A stretch of 16,206 nucleotides of DNA. Source: Spirochaetota bacterium. Its GTDB lineage: Bacteria; Spirochaetota; UBA4802; JAFGJZ01. Below the pieces are notes generated by a model. It did no database searches, had not been told where the DNA came from, and worked only from the letters and a program-made list of their open reading frames with translations. The stretch lies in contig JAEWVM010000003.1 of the NCBI GenBank assembly GCA_023396615.1, positions 1-16,206 of the forward strand, in the 5' to 3' direction. A program made the position numbers and the translations under genes. This document shows, piece by piece, positions 6,698 to 15,794 of the stretch (positions are counted from its first letter, which is position 1; each line of letters begins with the position of its first letter).

Positions 6698-7982
6698 ACG
6701 TTACAGCAGAAAAGAAATTGCAGACATTTGGTCGCTTTCAAACAAATACAGAATATGGCTTGATATAGAAATCGCCGCATGCGAAGCGAATGCAGATGAA
6801 GGGATTATTCCTCTTGAAGATCTTAAAATAATAAAAGAAAAAGCAGACTTTGACGTAGACAGAATCAATCAGATTGAATCGGAAGTACATCATGACGTCA
6901 TTGCGTTTCTAACAAGCGTCAACGAACACGTAGGCGAATCCGGACGCTACATTCATTACGGGATGACATCTTCGGATATAGGAGATACGGCTCTCTGCAT
7001 TCAGATGAAACAGGCAGGTGAAATTCTAATCAAAGATATCGAACAGCTGATTGAAGCTTTGCGGCTTAAATCTCTTGAATACAAGAACATCCCATGCATG
7101 GGAAGAAGCCACGGAGTACATGCCGAGCCTACAACTTTCGGCATGAAAATGCTCCTTTATTACAAGGCTTTCGAGCGTTCACTTGAAAGAATGAAGCGCG
7201 CGGTTGAAAATGTTTCATACGGAAAACTCTCAGGCGCGGTCGGAACCTTCAGCAATATTTCATGCGAAGTGGAACGAAAGGTCTGCGAAAAAATGGGACT
7301 AAAAGCCGACGAGGTTTCAACACAGGTAATTCAGCGCGACCGTCATGCGGAGTATATGTCCGCTATTGCGATTACGGCCGCATCGCTTGACCAGTTGGCA
7401 ACGGAAATCCGCCATCTTCAGAGAACAGAAGTACGCGAAGCGGAAGAACCGTTTCAGAAAGGACAGAAGGGCTCATCGGCAATGCCTCATAAAAGAAATC
7501 CTATTCTCTGCGAAAGGATCACCGGTCTTTCGCGTGTTATAAAATCAAATTTAATGACGGCTCTTGAAGACGTTACTTTGTGGCACGAACGCGATATATC
7601 CCATTCTTCCGCAGAGCGCGTGATTCTGCCTGATTCTACTGTAACTCTTGACTATCTTCTTCATAAAATGATTTTCATAATTTCGAATCTTCACATATAT
7701 CCCGAGAACATGACTGCAAACATTAACAGAACCGGCGGACTTTTCTATTCACAGAGAGTTCTTTTAAAGCTGATCGAAAAGGGAATGTCTCGCGAAGACG
7801 CGTACAAAACAGTTCAGACCGCATCAATGGAAACCTGGGCAGGAAAAGGCAGTCTCATGGATACGCTCAAAACAACCGACGCAGGGAAAATGATTTCAGA
7901 CTCGGAATTTTCCGAACTCTTTGATATCAATTACTATCTCAGAAACATTGATTCAGTTTACAAGAAGTGCGGACTGATATAA
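6690..7982 (+). CDS. purB: Adenylosuccinate lyase
   Basis: PurB cleaves SAICAR to AICAR and adenylosuccinate to AMP, both releasing fumarate, in cytosolic purine synthesis. The 430-residue protein carries the fumarase/aspartase superfamily blocks: HHDVIAFL about 67-74, MTSSDIGDT 92-100, SHGVHAEPTTFG 140-151 (His141, candidate general acid), and the signature GSSAMPHKRNP 261-271 with the catalytic serine loop. The C-terminal lyase domain follows. A GGAGG 5 nt before the ATG at 6690 lies within the recO end. The stop shares a base with the miaB start (TAATG at 7980-7984). Length and motifs are complete. Confidence 0.96.
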   Translation: MIERYSRKEIADIWSLSNKYRIWLDIEIAACEANADEGIIPLEDLKIIKEKADFDVDRINQIESEVHHDVIAFLTSVNEHVGESGRYIHYGMTSSDIGDTALCIQMKQAGEILIKDIEQLIEALRLKSLEYKNIPCMGRSHGVHAEPTTFGMKMLLYYKAFERSLERMKRAVENVSYGKLSGAVGTFSNISCEVERKVCEKMGLKADEVSTQVIQRDRHAEYMSAIAITAASLDQLATEIRHLQRTEVREAEEPFQKGQKGSSAMPHKRNPILCERITGLSRVIKSNLMTALEDVTLWHERDISHSSAERVILPDSTVTLDYLLHKMIFIISNLHIYPENMTANINRTGGLFYSQRVLLKLIEKGMSREDAYKTVQTASMETWAGKGSLMDTLKTTDAGKMISDSEFSELFDINYYLRNIDSVYKKCGLI

Positions 7983-9277
7983 TGCGCTTTTTCATCGAAA
8001 CTTTCGGCTGTCAGATGAATAAAAATGACAGCCTTATGATGGAAGCATCCCTTCTTTCTTCAGGGTTTGTACCCGCAGAAAGACAGAATGATGCAGACAT
8101 AGTTATTTTCAATACATGTTCAGTCCGGGACTCTGCAGAGCGCAGAGCCAAAGGCCGCTTAAAAGAAGCGATGGCTCAAGTCCGTGAAAGAAAAGGCATC
8201 GTCGTTGCAGCCGGGTGCATGGCGCAGAGAATTCCTGAGTTTCTTACAAGCAGCAAATACTGCAGTATAGCTATCGGAACATACCAGTCACCTTCAATCG
8301 GAAGAATAATTGAGAACTATCTGAACGGCGATAAAAGACGGATATTTGATTCATTTGATGAAAACGATTATGCCGGCAGAATTTCGGGAACAACAGAAGG
8401 CTGGCATAAATGGATAACTATTACACACGGCTGCGAAAACTTCTGCACCTACTGCATTGTTCCTTATGTCCGAGGTAAACTGATTTCAGCACCATCCGGC
8501 GATATTTTATCAAGTATCAATTCTGCTGTCAAAAACGGAGCAATTGAGATAACACTTCTCGGGCAGAATGTAAACCAATACGGTCAGGATAACGGAGAAA
8601 TTCCTTTTTACAAGCTTCTCGACAAATCTGCTAAAATAGAAGGAATAAAGCGCATCAATTTTCTAACGAGTCATCCCAAGGATTTTGATACGAATATCAT
8701 AGAAGTCATAAAAAACAATGAGAATATTTCCAGATCAATACATCTGCCTCTTCAAAGCGGATCGGACAGCATTCTAAAACAAATGAACAGAATTTATTCT
8801 TTTGCGGATTACATGAAAATAATTGAAAAAATAAAAGAACTTCCTGATTTTTCAATTACGACAGACCTTATAGTCGGTTTTCCGGGCGAAACGGGTAAAG
8901 ATTTCGAAGAAACCATTAAAGCCGTAAGGCTTGTTCAATACGATGAAGCCTTTATGTACGCGTATTCTCCCCGCGAATCAACTCCGGCGGCAACATTCAA
9001 GAATCACCTTGACAAAAAAATAAAATCAGAAAGACTAAAGATTCTAATAGAGACACAGAGAGAAATTTCAGTGTTGAAACTCAAAGCCCGTATCGGGCGG
9101 ACAGAATCTGTGATTATAGAGGGAATCAGCCGCAAAAATGAAAATGAAGTTTACGGGAAAAGCTTTCTTGCTCATCCGGTTATCACTTCCGGAAATTCAT
9201 CCGATACCGGGAAACTGCTGAATGTCAAAATTGATTCCGTTAAAGGTTCTGCTCTTATCGGTAATCGCGTTATATAG
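7982..9277 (+). CDS. miaB: tRNA-2-methylthio-N6-isopentenyladenosine synthase MiaB
   Basis: MiaB is a radical-SAM methylthiotransferase that adds the 2-methylthio group to i6A37 of tRNAs reading UNN codons. In the 431-residue product the UPF0004 domain shows FGCQMN (Cys10), NTCSVRDSAE (Cys46) and AAGCMAQ (Cys79), which hold the auxiliary cluster. The radical-SAM motif is CENFCTYC (Cys151, Cys155, Cys158) followed by PYVRG. A TRAM domain spans about 367-431. FGCQMN and the general layout favour MiaB over RimO or MtaB. The residues after RG (KLISAP) differ from the usual REVSRP-like string. An in-frame GTG at 7967 is rejected because homologues start at MRFFIETFGC. The 3' end overlaps the next gene by 56 nt. 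Confidence 0.95.
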   Translation: MRFFIETFGCQMNKNDSLMMEASLLSSGFVPAERQNDADIVIFNTCSVRDSAERRAKGRLKEAMAQVRERKGIVVAAGCMAQRIPEFLTSSKYCSIAIGTYQSPSIGRIIENYLNGDKRRIFDSFDENDYAGRISGTTEGWHKWITITHGCENFCTYCIVPYVRGKLISAPSGDILSSINSAVKNGAIEITLLGQNVNQYGQDNGEIPFYKLLDKSAKIEGIKRINFLTSHPKDFDTNIIEVIKNNENISRSIHLPLQSGSDSILKQMNRIYSFADYMKIIEKIKELPDFSITTDLIVGFPGETGKDFEETIKAVRLVQYDEAFMYAYSPRESTPAATFKNHLDKKIKSERLKILIETQREISVLKLKARIGRTESVIIEGISRKNENEVYGKSFLAHPVITSGNSSDTGKLLNVKIDSVKGSALIGNRVI

Positions 9278-10274
9278 TCAGCTTATTTTAGCTGACGAGA
9301 AAGGCGATCTGATAAATCTTTCAAACGCATTTAATAACAACACTTATACACGTAAACTCGGAGATGATTTCATAAAAAAATATCCGAGAAGTCATAATCT
9401 TGACATCGTGCATTTTTTTTCAGCTGAAACTGAAACTAATTTGAAGAAAAGCGAAAAGGATTATCTCATTTTTATACGCCTTTATAAAAAAAGCGATTTT
9501 ACGGAAACCGCTTATTTCAGAATCTGCGGAATTCTTTACTTGTCCAACAAAATTGATTCACTCATTAGACAATCAAACGACTATCTTTATCTTTTTCCGA
9601 AGGGAAAATATAGAAAGGATATTTCGTTACTTTTAATAAAAGCATATCTTCTTTCACAGGATTATTCAAAAGCCGAACAGATTATCCGTAAAGAAAATAT
9701 TACCGGTTCAATTCTTTCTGATTACGCCCAATACAGAAATTATCATAAAAGAGGCTTTATTGCAAACGCGAAGAATAATGCTGACGATCTTTATTTTGCA
9801 GGGAACATCCTTGAAAAAAGCAAAAAAATAAATGAAGCTTTTTCCGCGTATTCCGATGTAATCAAATTATTTCCGAAATCGCCGGAAGCCTTTTCTTCCA
9901 AAAAAAGAATTACACAGCTAATGCCGTACAAGCCTGTTTGGGTAAACAGATATCTCTCCATTTCTGAAGACGGAATTGACATATCTCCATCTACCGAAAT
10001 CACACCTATCAATGGCGGAGAATACTATTGTGTTGAAATCGGCCCTTTCTATAATCTTGCCGAAGCAAAAAAAATACGCGTTGAAATACGGAAAGACTAC
10101 GGAAGCTCTGTAATCGTTAAGCGGCCGAGAGAATTTGCTATTTATATCGGAAACTTTTCAAGCCCTGAAGATGCACTGGATATAAAAATACGCCTTTCCG
10201 AAGAGCTCGGATTTAACGGCCATATTGTGCTTGTCAGAAAAAACGGAAAAAATGAATATTATAGCGGAGAATGA
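9222..10274 (+). CDS. Secreted TPR-like protein with C-terminal SPOR domain
   Basis: A 350-residue predicted periplasmic or envelope protein. The N-terminus is a signal peptide (LKVLLLSVIALYSQLILA, cleavage about after residue 24). Residues 93-235 contain helix-pair repeats resembling TPRs (DYSKAEQII, then NEAFSAYSDVIKLFPKSPEA). Residues about 267-340 form a SPOR domain with its two-repeat pattern: YYCVEIGPFYNLAEAKKI and FAIYIGNFSSPEDALDIKI. SPOR domains bind denuded septal peptidoglycan, so a role in division or wall remodelling is likely but inferred. The start overlaps miaB by 56 nt, and part of the signal peptide is encoded inside miaB. A TTG at 9231 is an alternative start. The stop lies 1 nt before mutS. 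Confidence 0.82.
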   Translation: MSKLIPLKVLLLSVIALYSQLILADEKGDLINLSNAFNNNTYTRKLGDDFIKKYPRSHNLDIVHFFSAETETNLKKSEKDYLIFIRLYKKSDFTETAYFRICGILYLSNKIDSLIRQSNDYLYLFPKGKYRKDISLLLIKAYLLSQDYSKAEQIIRKENITGSILSDYAQYRNYHKRGFIANAKNNADDLYFAGNILEKSKKINEAFSAYSDVIKLFPKSPEAFSSKKRITQLMPYKPVWVNRYLSISEDGIDISPSTEITPINGGEYYCVEIGPFYNLAEAKKIRVEIRKDYGSSVIVKRPREFAIYIGNFSSPEDALDIKIRLSEELGFNGHIVLVRKNGKNEYYSGE

Positions 10275-10275
10275 G

Positions 10276-12822
10276 ATGGAACAGAAGCTTACCCCGTTAA
10301 TGAGACAGTATCTCGAAATAAAAGACAAGCATCCGGACGAAATTCTTTTTTTCCGCCTCGGTGATTTCTATGAAATGTTTTTCGATGATGCAAAGAAAGC
10401 TTCATCTATTCTTGATATAGCTCTTACCAAACGTCACGAAACTCCCATGTGCGGTGTTCCGTATCATGCATCTGAAAACTATATTCAGCGGCTCATAAAA
10501 TCAGGATGCAATGTAGCGATATGCGAACAAACCGAATCTGTTCCAAGCGACGGAACAATAGTCAAACGCGAAGTTGTCAGAATAATTACGCCCGGAACAG
10601 TTACCGAACCTAATCTGCTTTCATCCGAATCAAATAACTTCATCACATCAATTATTATTTCAGAAAACAATTCAGCTATTGCCGCGGCCGACATCTCTAC
10701 AGGTGATTTTTTTATAAGCGTTATTGATAATTCTTATGATTCATTCAGAGGCGAGTTATCAAAATATAATCCGGTCGAATCATTGTTCTATGATCTTACC
10801 GGGAAAGCCGATGACCGCTTTTTCAATTATCTCAAGATTAAAAACATCAAACCGGCATCAATAAGCGAATGGCTTTACGATGAAGAATACCTAAAAGAAA
10901 GAATTCTCTCTGCACTTAAAATTACCAGCCTCAAAGGGATAAATCTCAACGAAAATTACGAAATTGCCGCGGCAGGTTCATTAATTGAATATATCAAATC
11001 AAGGAGCAGAGATGCTGTAGACATTCTCAAGATGCCTAAGTTTGAAAGCACTGACTCTGAAATGATACTTGATGAATCCGCGATCAGCAATCTTGAAATA
11101 ATGAACTCGCAGGCTGATGGGACAAAAGCCAGATCTCTTGTTTCAATTATTGACAAAACAAAAACATCTTCAGGAAAACGCTACCTTGAGAAATCAATTC
11201 TGCGTCCCCTTTCAACCAAAATTGAGATAAATAAGAGACTTGATAAGGTCGAAGAACTCTTCTCAAATCACTCTCTTCTTTCAAACATAAGAACAGCTTT
11301 ATCTGCAATACGCGACATAGAAAGAATATTTTCAAGAATAAGCGTTAACAAGTATATCCCTGCTGATTTCGTAAATCTATCCGAGTCGCTGAAAAACTCA
11401 TCGGTTTTCAAAAAACTTCTGGCTTCAACCAATCATTACAAAGATGTTGCCGAACAGGTTAATGAACATCATGAGCTTATAACTCTGATTGATAACGCAA
11501 TAATGAATGAACCTGCGATTTCTGTCGAATCAGGCCGCGTTATAAATCAAGGCTACGATGCCGAACTGGACAGATTGTATTCTCTCAAAAATGATGCAAA
11601 AGATTTTCTTTTAAAATATGAATCAGAAGAAAAAGAACGCCTGGGAATACCCACTCTCAAAATCAGATATAACAAAGTTTACGGTTATTATATCGAAATC
11701 AGCAAAGGGCAATCAGACAAAGCACCGTCAGATTATCTTAGAAAACAAACCCTTGTTAATGCGGAACGTTTCACTACCCAAAAGCTTCAGCTTTTTGAGA
11801 CAGATGCGCTTTCAAGCGGAGAAAAAGCGGCTGAACTCGAAAAGAAAGTAATTGAACAAGTCAGACAGAAAGTATTATCCGAAAAGAATATTATTTTTGC
11901 CACAGCTGAATTTTTCGCACAAATTGATTTTTACGCTTCTCTTGCTCAATGCGCACTTGAGAACAAATACGTCCGTCCGGAAATAACCGACAATGAACTT
12001 AAAATAAAAAACGGCAGGCATCCGGTAGTTGAGAGTTTTCTTAAAGGCGAACCTTTTATCCCGAACGATGTTGAATTTTCAGAGAATGCAGTTTTAAAAA
12101 TAATAACAGGTCCGAATATGGCGGGTAAATCTACATACATACGAATGGCGGCCGTAATCCAGATTCTTGCTCAAACCGGTTCATTTGTTCCTGCTGAAAA
12201 CGCCGAACTGCCGGTCTGCGACAGGGTTTTTGCAAGAATAGGCGCGTTTGACAATATCGCAAGAGGAGAATCAACATTTCTCGTAGAAATGACCGAAACT
12301 GCTTCTATTTTGAACAGCGCTACAGAAAAATCATTGATTGTAATGGATGAAGTCGGAAGAGGAACATCGACCTATGACGGTATGTCTATAGCCCAAGGGA
12401 TTGTAGAATTTACAGCATGGAAAATTAAAGCAAAAACATTATTCGCAACACATTATCACGAATTGACCGCACTTGAGGACGGAAAAACAATAGAAAATCT
12501 TACTGTCTCGGTAAAAGAAACAATTCACGGCGTTGAGTTTCTGCACAAGGTAGTTAAGGGATTTGCGGGTAAAAGCTACGGAATTCATGTTGCTTCTCTC
12601 GCGGGAATACCTAAAGAAGTCACGGAAGCCGCTAAAAAATATTTAAGGAAACATGAAAAAACACAGCTCAAACGTCCGGAAATTAAAAAAAGCATCGACG
12701 AAGAACCTGATCTTTTCAGCGAGAACAGCAAGGCAATTGCTGAACTTAAAAATCTTGATACTGACAGGATAACCCCGCTTGATGCGCTAAATGAAATAAA
12801 TAGAATCAAAAAACTTATTTAA
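10276..12822 (+). CDS. mutS: DNA mismatch repair protein MutS
   Basis: MutS recognises mismatches and small loops and, with MutL, starts mismatch repair. The 848-residue product is full length. Domain I carries the mismatch-probing GDFYEMF (Phe31, Glu33). The connector, lever and clamp domains follow. The ATPase shows Walker A GPNMAGKST (612-620), Walker B SLIVMDE (686-692) and GRGTSTYDG, then the THYHEL and KSYGIHVASLAGIP blocks. A DLF (812-814) near the C-terminus resembles a beta-clamp-binding site, and TPLDALNEI fits the oligomerisation tail. Upstream in-frame codons exist to 10225, but the ATG at 10276 has GGAG 6 nt before it and fits homologues. Its stop overlaps that of the opposing kinase gene by 8 nt. 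Confidence 0.97.
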   Translation: MEQKLTPLMRQYLEIKDKHPDEILFFRLGDFYEMFFDDAKKASSILDIALTKRHETPMCGVPYHASENYIQRLIKSGCNVAICEQTESVPSDGTIVKREVVRIITPGTVTEPNLLSSESNNFITSIIISENNSAIAAADISTGDFFISVIDNSYDSFRGELSKYNPVESLFYDLTGKADDRFFNYLKIKNIKPASISEWLYDEEYLKERILSALKITSLKGINLNENYEIAAAGSLIEYIKSRSRDAVDILKMPKFESTDSEMILDESAISNLEIMNSQADGTKARSLVSIIDKTKTSSGKRYLEKSILRPLSTKIEINKRLDKVEELFSNHSLLSNIRTALSAIRDIERIFSRISVNKYIPADFVNLSESLKNSSVFKKLLASTNHYKDVAEQVNEHHELITLIDNAIMNEPAISVESGRVINQGYDAELDRLYSLKNDAKDFLLKYESEEKERLGIPTLKIRYNKVYGYYIEISKGQSDKAPSDYLRKQTLVNAERFTTQKLQLFETDALSSGEKAAELEKKVIEQVRQKVLSEKNIIFATAEFFAQIDFYASLAQCALENKYVRPEITDNELKIKNGRHPVVESFLKGEPFIPNDVEFSENAVLKIITGPNMAGKSTYIRMAAVIQILAQTGSFVPAENAELPVCDRVFARIGAFDNIARGESTFLVEMTETASILNSATEKSLIVMDEVGRGTSTYDGMSIAQGIVEFTAWKIKAKTLFATHYHELTALEDGKTIENLTVSVKETIHGVEFLHKVVKGFAGKSYGIHVASLAGIPKEVTEAAKKYLRKHEKTQLKRPEIKKSIDEEPDLFSENSKAIAELKNLDTDRITPLDALNEINRIKKLI

Positions 12823-15721
12823 TTTCCAGTGATTCGATTATAGCGTCTTTAAGGTCTGATATAAGATACGGTTTTCGAAGTATAGCCTTGAATCCGAATT
12901 TCCGGTACTCTGACATTACAGGATCATCGGAATAACCGCTTGAAACTATTCCGGCAGCATCCGGATTAATTTCAAGAATTTTATCCATTACGTCCTTCCC
13001 GCCCATACCGCCGGGGATAGTAAGATCAAGTATTACGGCATCATAATATTTTCCGGCATATTTTGACTTCAGATAAAGCTCAAGTGCAACTGAACCTTCA
13101 GAAACAACATCGCATTTCTGTCCCAGATTATGAAGAAAATTGGTAATCAATTTTTGAATATCCGGATCATCTTCAAGAACAAGAAAGGACATTCCTGAAG
13201 GTAAACTTTTATCGTGAACAGTTTCTAAAACATCAACTGCCCCTTTTGAGATTGGAAGAAATATATTAAAAACCGTTCCCTTGTTTATAACTGATTTTAC
13301 GATTATATTTCCGCCGTGCTTCTTAACTATTGCAATTGAAGTCGAAAGCCCCAAGCCGGAACCTTTTTCCTTGGTGGTGAAATATGGATCAAATATTTTA
13401 TGAACAATATTTTCAGGAATACCGCAACCAGAATCAGAAATAGAAATTCTGACATAACTGCCGGGACTTAAATCATATTCATTATCACTTTCTGCATCAT
13501 ATATATCCAGAATAATTCCTATTTCGCCGCCGCCCGGCATAGAATGGACAGCATTCAATATAACATTATTCAACACCTGGTTTATTTGACCTGAATCCAT
13601 ATCAACTATAACATCTTCTACTATGAAGTTGAATTTCGGCTTAGCATTGCTTCCGGCTAAAATAAATTTCGCACTTTCTTCAACTAAAGGTTTAATGTGC
13701 TGGGTTTTCTTTACGGGGTGTCCGCCTTTTGAAAAAGTTAAAAGCTGTTGGGTAAGATTTTTCGCTTTATCAACTGCTGATAATACCTGATTCAAAAGAA
13801 TTTCATTTTTTAATATCGACTGTTCCTTTCTCATTTGCAGAAGATTAATATTTCCTCCTATAGCTGTAAGAATATTATTGAAGTCATGAGCTATTCCTCC
13901 GGCAAGAAGAGCTAACGAATCAAGATTTCGTTTTTTTATCAGTTCATTTACCGCTGCTTCTCTTCTTTTTATTTCTTCAACAAGATCTTCATTAACAGAT
14001 ATCAGTTTCTGTGTACGCTCGCCTATCAGCTTTTCAAGATTTGATGAATAATTATTTATCTTACACAGAAGAGAATTTCCCTTAATAGCACCGGATATAT
14101 GCTTACGGAGACTCTTGTAAAGAATATTCGGGTGATTCCCGAGATTGTATAAAACATAACCGACATCATCATCCGCAAGACATAGCGCATCAAGAAGAAG
14201 CTCATGATATTTATTTTTAAGCTCTTCAGGCAGTATTTCTTTCGCCGGATAACTTTTGAAATCATCAACAGGAAGATTTTGCTGATTTTCTATTCTAACC
14301 GTTAAATAGGCATTATCTTTATTTTCTTCATCATAAACAACGACAAATAAAGTTTCTATTCCGATATATTTGCAATAAGTCGAAAGCGACTTTCTTATAG
14401 ACTGAATATCATAAGAAGAACTTAAATCTTCACCGATTTGAATCAAATATTCTTCTTCAGTTCTGCCTAAAATAGCATCTTTAACTGCAATAGATAATAT
14501 TTTTGAACGGCAATATCCGCTCAAAAAAAATAATATTTTAGAAACTTCATCTTCATTTTTCTTCTCTGCAATTTGATACAAATAAAAGAAATATTTTTTA
14601 AAAAAACGGAGGTCATTTTCTTCAGAATAATTTGAAACAATCATAAATTCGAATTTCAGAATTATATTGATTATGCTCATTTTAGAAAGATCAATTTCTG
14701 AAAAAAACAGATAGAGTCTTTTTTTTAAGTTCTCACTATAATCAAACTCGTACTTTTCAAATGTTAAAAGTTTATCCGCAAAAGAAATATAATATTCTAA
14801 ATCAATTTCACATTCGTCAGTAAAATAAGAACTGATGTCATATCCGAAAAAATCAAAATCATGCAGTTCCATACTGCCTGAAGATCTTCTTTTAATAAAT
14901 TGAGTCGGAAATATAGCAGGTTTATGAATTTTCTTTCCGGAAAGTATAGCTTCTATTCCGTCAACTGCCGCGATACCTACCTTCTCAATGGGGTATGACA
15001 CAGTTGTAAGCGGAGGAGTCATAAACTCTGATTCGTAGGTATTATCAAATCCGGATATTCTGACATCTTCAGGGATACGATAACCGCGGCGTTTTAACTC
15101 ACCCATCGCGCCTATTGCCATTCGGTCATTAAAGCAAATAAGCGAATCAAAATCAATTTTGCGCTCATCAAGTAATACACGAACACCCTCAATTGCGCTG
15201 TCTGCGCTGAAAATCGCAAAATATATATTTTCATCCGGCAAACTGATTCGGCGCGAAGCCATTACGTTCCGCAGAACATTGAACCTTTCTGAAGAATCAT
15301 AATTATTTACAGGACCTGCAATAACTGCAATTTTCTTTGTTTCTGACTGATCGATAATATGTTCAATAAGATCTTTGAAACCGGCTGAATTATCGACTCC
15401 AACAAAAGGTATTGAATCAATTTTTTCACCGATAATGATTAAAGGTTTTCTGGAATACGGAAGAACAAATTTCCGAGAGTCTTCATATGATGAAAAACTG
15501 AGGATACTGGAAATTATAAAGCCGTCATAATCATCAGGATCAATATATCCGTACAAACTGTTTCGTCTAACTTCCCATTCATGAGGCGAATTAAGTATAC
15601 CGCCGTGAACCACGAAAAGTTTATCACCGTAATCATGAACTCTCTTATAAACACTGCTCAGCATAGTCTCGCCGAAAGGATTGGATAAATCTATTGAAAA
15701 ATAGCAAATCCGTTTATTCAT
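12815..15721 (-). CDS. LacI-type sensor / GAF-like / histidine kinase / receiver hybrid protein
   Basis: A 968-residue soluble hybrid sensor kinase with no signal peptide or membrane segment. Residues about 4-280 form a LacI/GalR-type periplasmic-binding-like domain without its helix-turn-helix; CFNDRMAIGAM (196-206) and RISGFDN (221-227) are diagnostic. A Phe/Tyr-rich helical stretch follows (about 290-425), then a GAF-like region (about 430-550) and a coiled linker (560-598). The NtrB-type kinase has phospho-acceptor His612 in GGIAHDFNN, N-box around 716-723, G1 DSGCGIP (763-769) and G2 GSGLGLS (787-793). The receiver (about 845-968) has acidic pocket Glu850/Asp851/Asp852, phospho-acceptor Asp899, Ser928 and Lys950. 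It probably senses a cytoplasmic sugar-like ligand and feeds a phosphorelay; no DNA-binding output domain is present. GGAG lies 13 nt before the ATG, an unusually long spacing. Confidence 0.92.
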   Translation of the reverse strand: MNKRICYFSIDLSNPFGETMLSSVYKRVHDYGDKLFVVHGGILNSPHEWEVRRNSLYGYIDPDDYDGFIISSILSFSSYEDSRKFVLPYSRKPLIIIGEKIDSIPFVGVDNSAGFKDLIEHIIDQSETKKIAVIAGPVNNYDSSERFNVLRNVMASRRISLPDENIYFAIFSADSAIEGVRVLLDERKIDFDSLICFNDRMAIGAMGELKRRGYRIPEDVRISGFDNTYESEFMTPPLTTVSYPIEKVGIAAVDGIEAILSGKKIHKPAIFPTQFIKRRSSGSMELHDFDFFGYDISSYFTDECEIDLEYYISFADKLLTFEKYEFDYSENLKKRLYLFFSEIDLSKMSIINIILKFEFMIVSNYSEENDLRFFKKYFFYLYQIAEKKNEDEVSKILFFLSGYCRSKILSIAVKDAILGRTEEEYLIQIGEDLSSSYDIQSIRKSLSTYCKYIGIETLFVVVYDEENKDNAYLTVRIENQQNLPVDDFKSYPAKEILPEELKNKYHELLLDALCLADDDVGYVLYNLGNHPNILYKSLRKHISGAIKGNSLLCKINNYSSNLEKLIGERTQKLISVNEDLVEEIKRREAAVNELIKKRNLDSLALLAGGIAHDFNNILTAIGGNINLLQMRKEQSILKNEILLNQVLSAVDKAKNLTQQLLTFSKGGHPVKKTQHIKPLVEESAKFILAGSNAKPKFNFIVEDVIVDMDSGQINQVLNNVILNAVHSMPGGGEIGIILDIYDAESDNEYDLSPGSYVRISISDSGCGIPENIVHKIFDPYFTTKEKGSGLGLSTSIAIVKKHGGNIIVKSVINKGTVFNIFLPISKGAVDVLETVHDKSLPSGMSFLVLEDDPDIQKLITNFLHNLGQKCDVVSEGSVALELYLKSKYAGKYYDAVILDLTIPGGMGGKDVMDKILEINPDAAGIVSSGYSDDPVMSEYRKFGFKAILRKPYLISDLKDAIIESLEIK

Positions 15722-15753
15722 TTAAAAATGCTTTCTCCGCTTATAATAACGTC

Positions 15754-15781
15754 TTGCAACACATTATTATATGTGATGCAA
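15754..15781. promoter_or_regulatory. Operator-like dyad over the kinase -10 box
   Basis: TTGCAACACAT and ATGTGATGCAA are 11-bp arms with one mismatch around the 6-bp centre TATTAT. The dyad covers the -10 hexamer (15766-15771) and part of the spacer, the usual place for a repressor site. The cognate regulator is not identifiable from this window. Confidence 0.6.
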
Positions 15782-15794
15782 ATAAAAAAGTCAA
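15766..15794 (-). promoter_or_regulatory. Strong sigma70 promoter of the hybrid kinase gene
   Basis: On the minus strand, TTGACT (-35, 15789-15794) and a perfect TATAAT (-10, 15766-15771) are separated by exactly 17 bp. Initiation near 15759 gives a leader of about 38 nt before the ATG at 15721. The start site lies inside the nested dyad, so transcripts from this promoter lack its upstream arms. Confidence 0.8.

Noticed and set aside
7967..7981. GTG start for miaB
   Set aside because: It would add five residues inside the purB end; MiaB proteins begin near the ATG at 7982.
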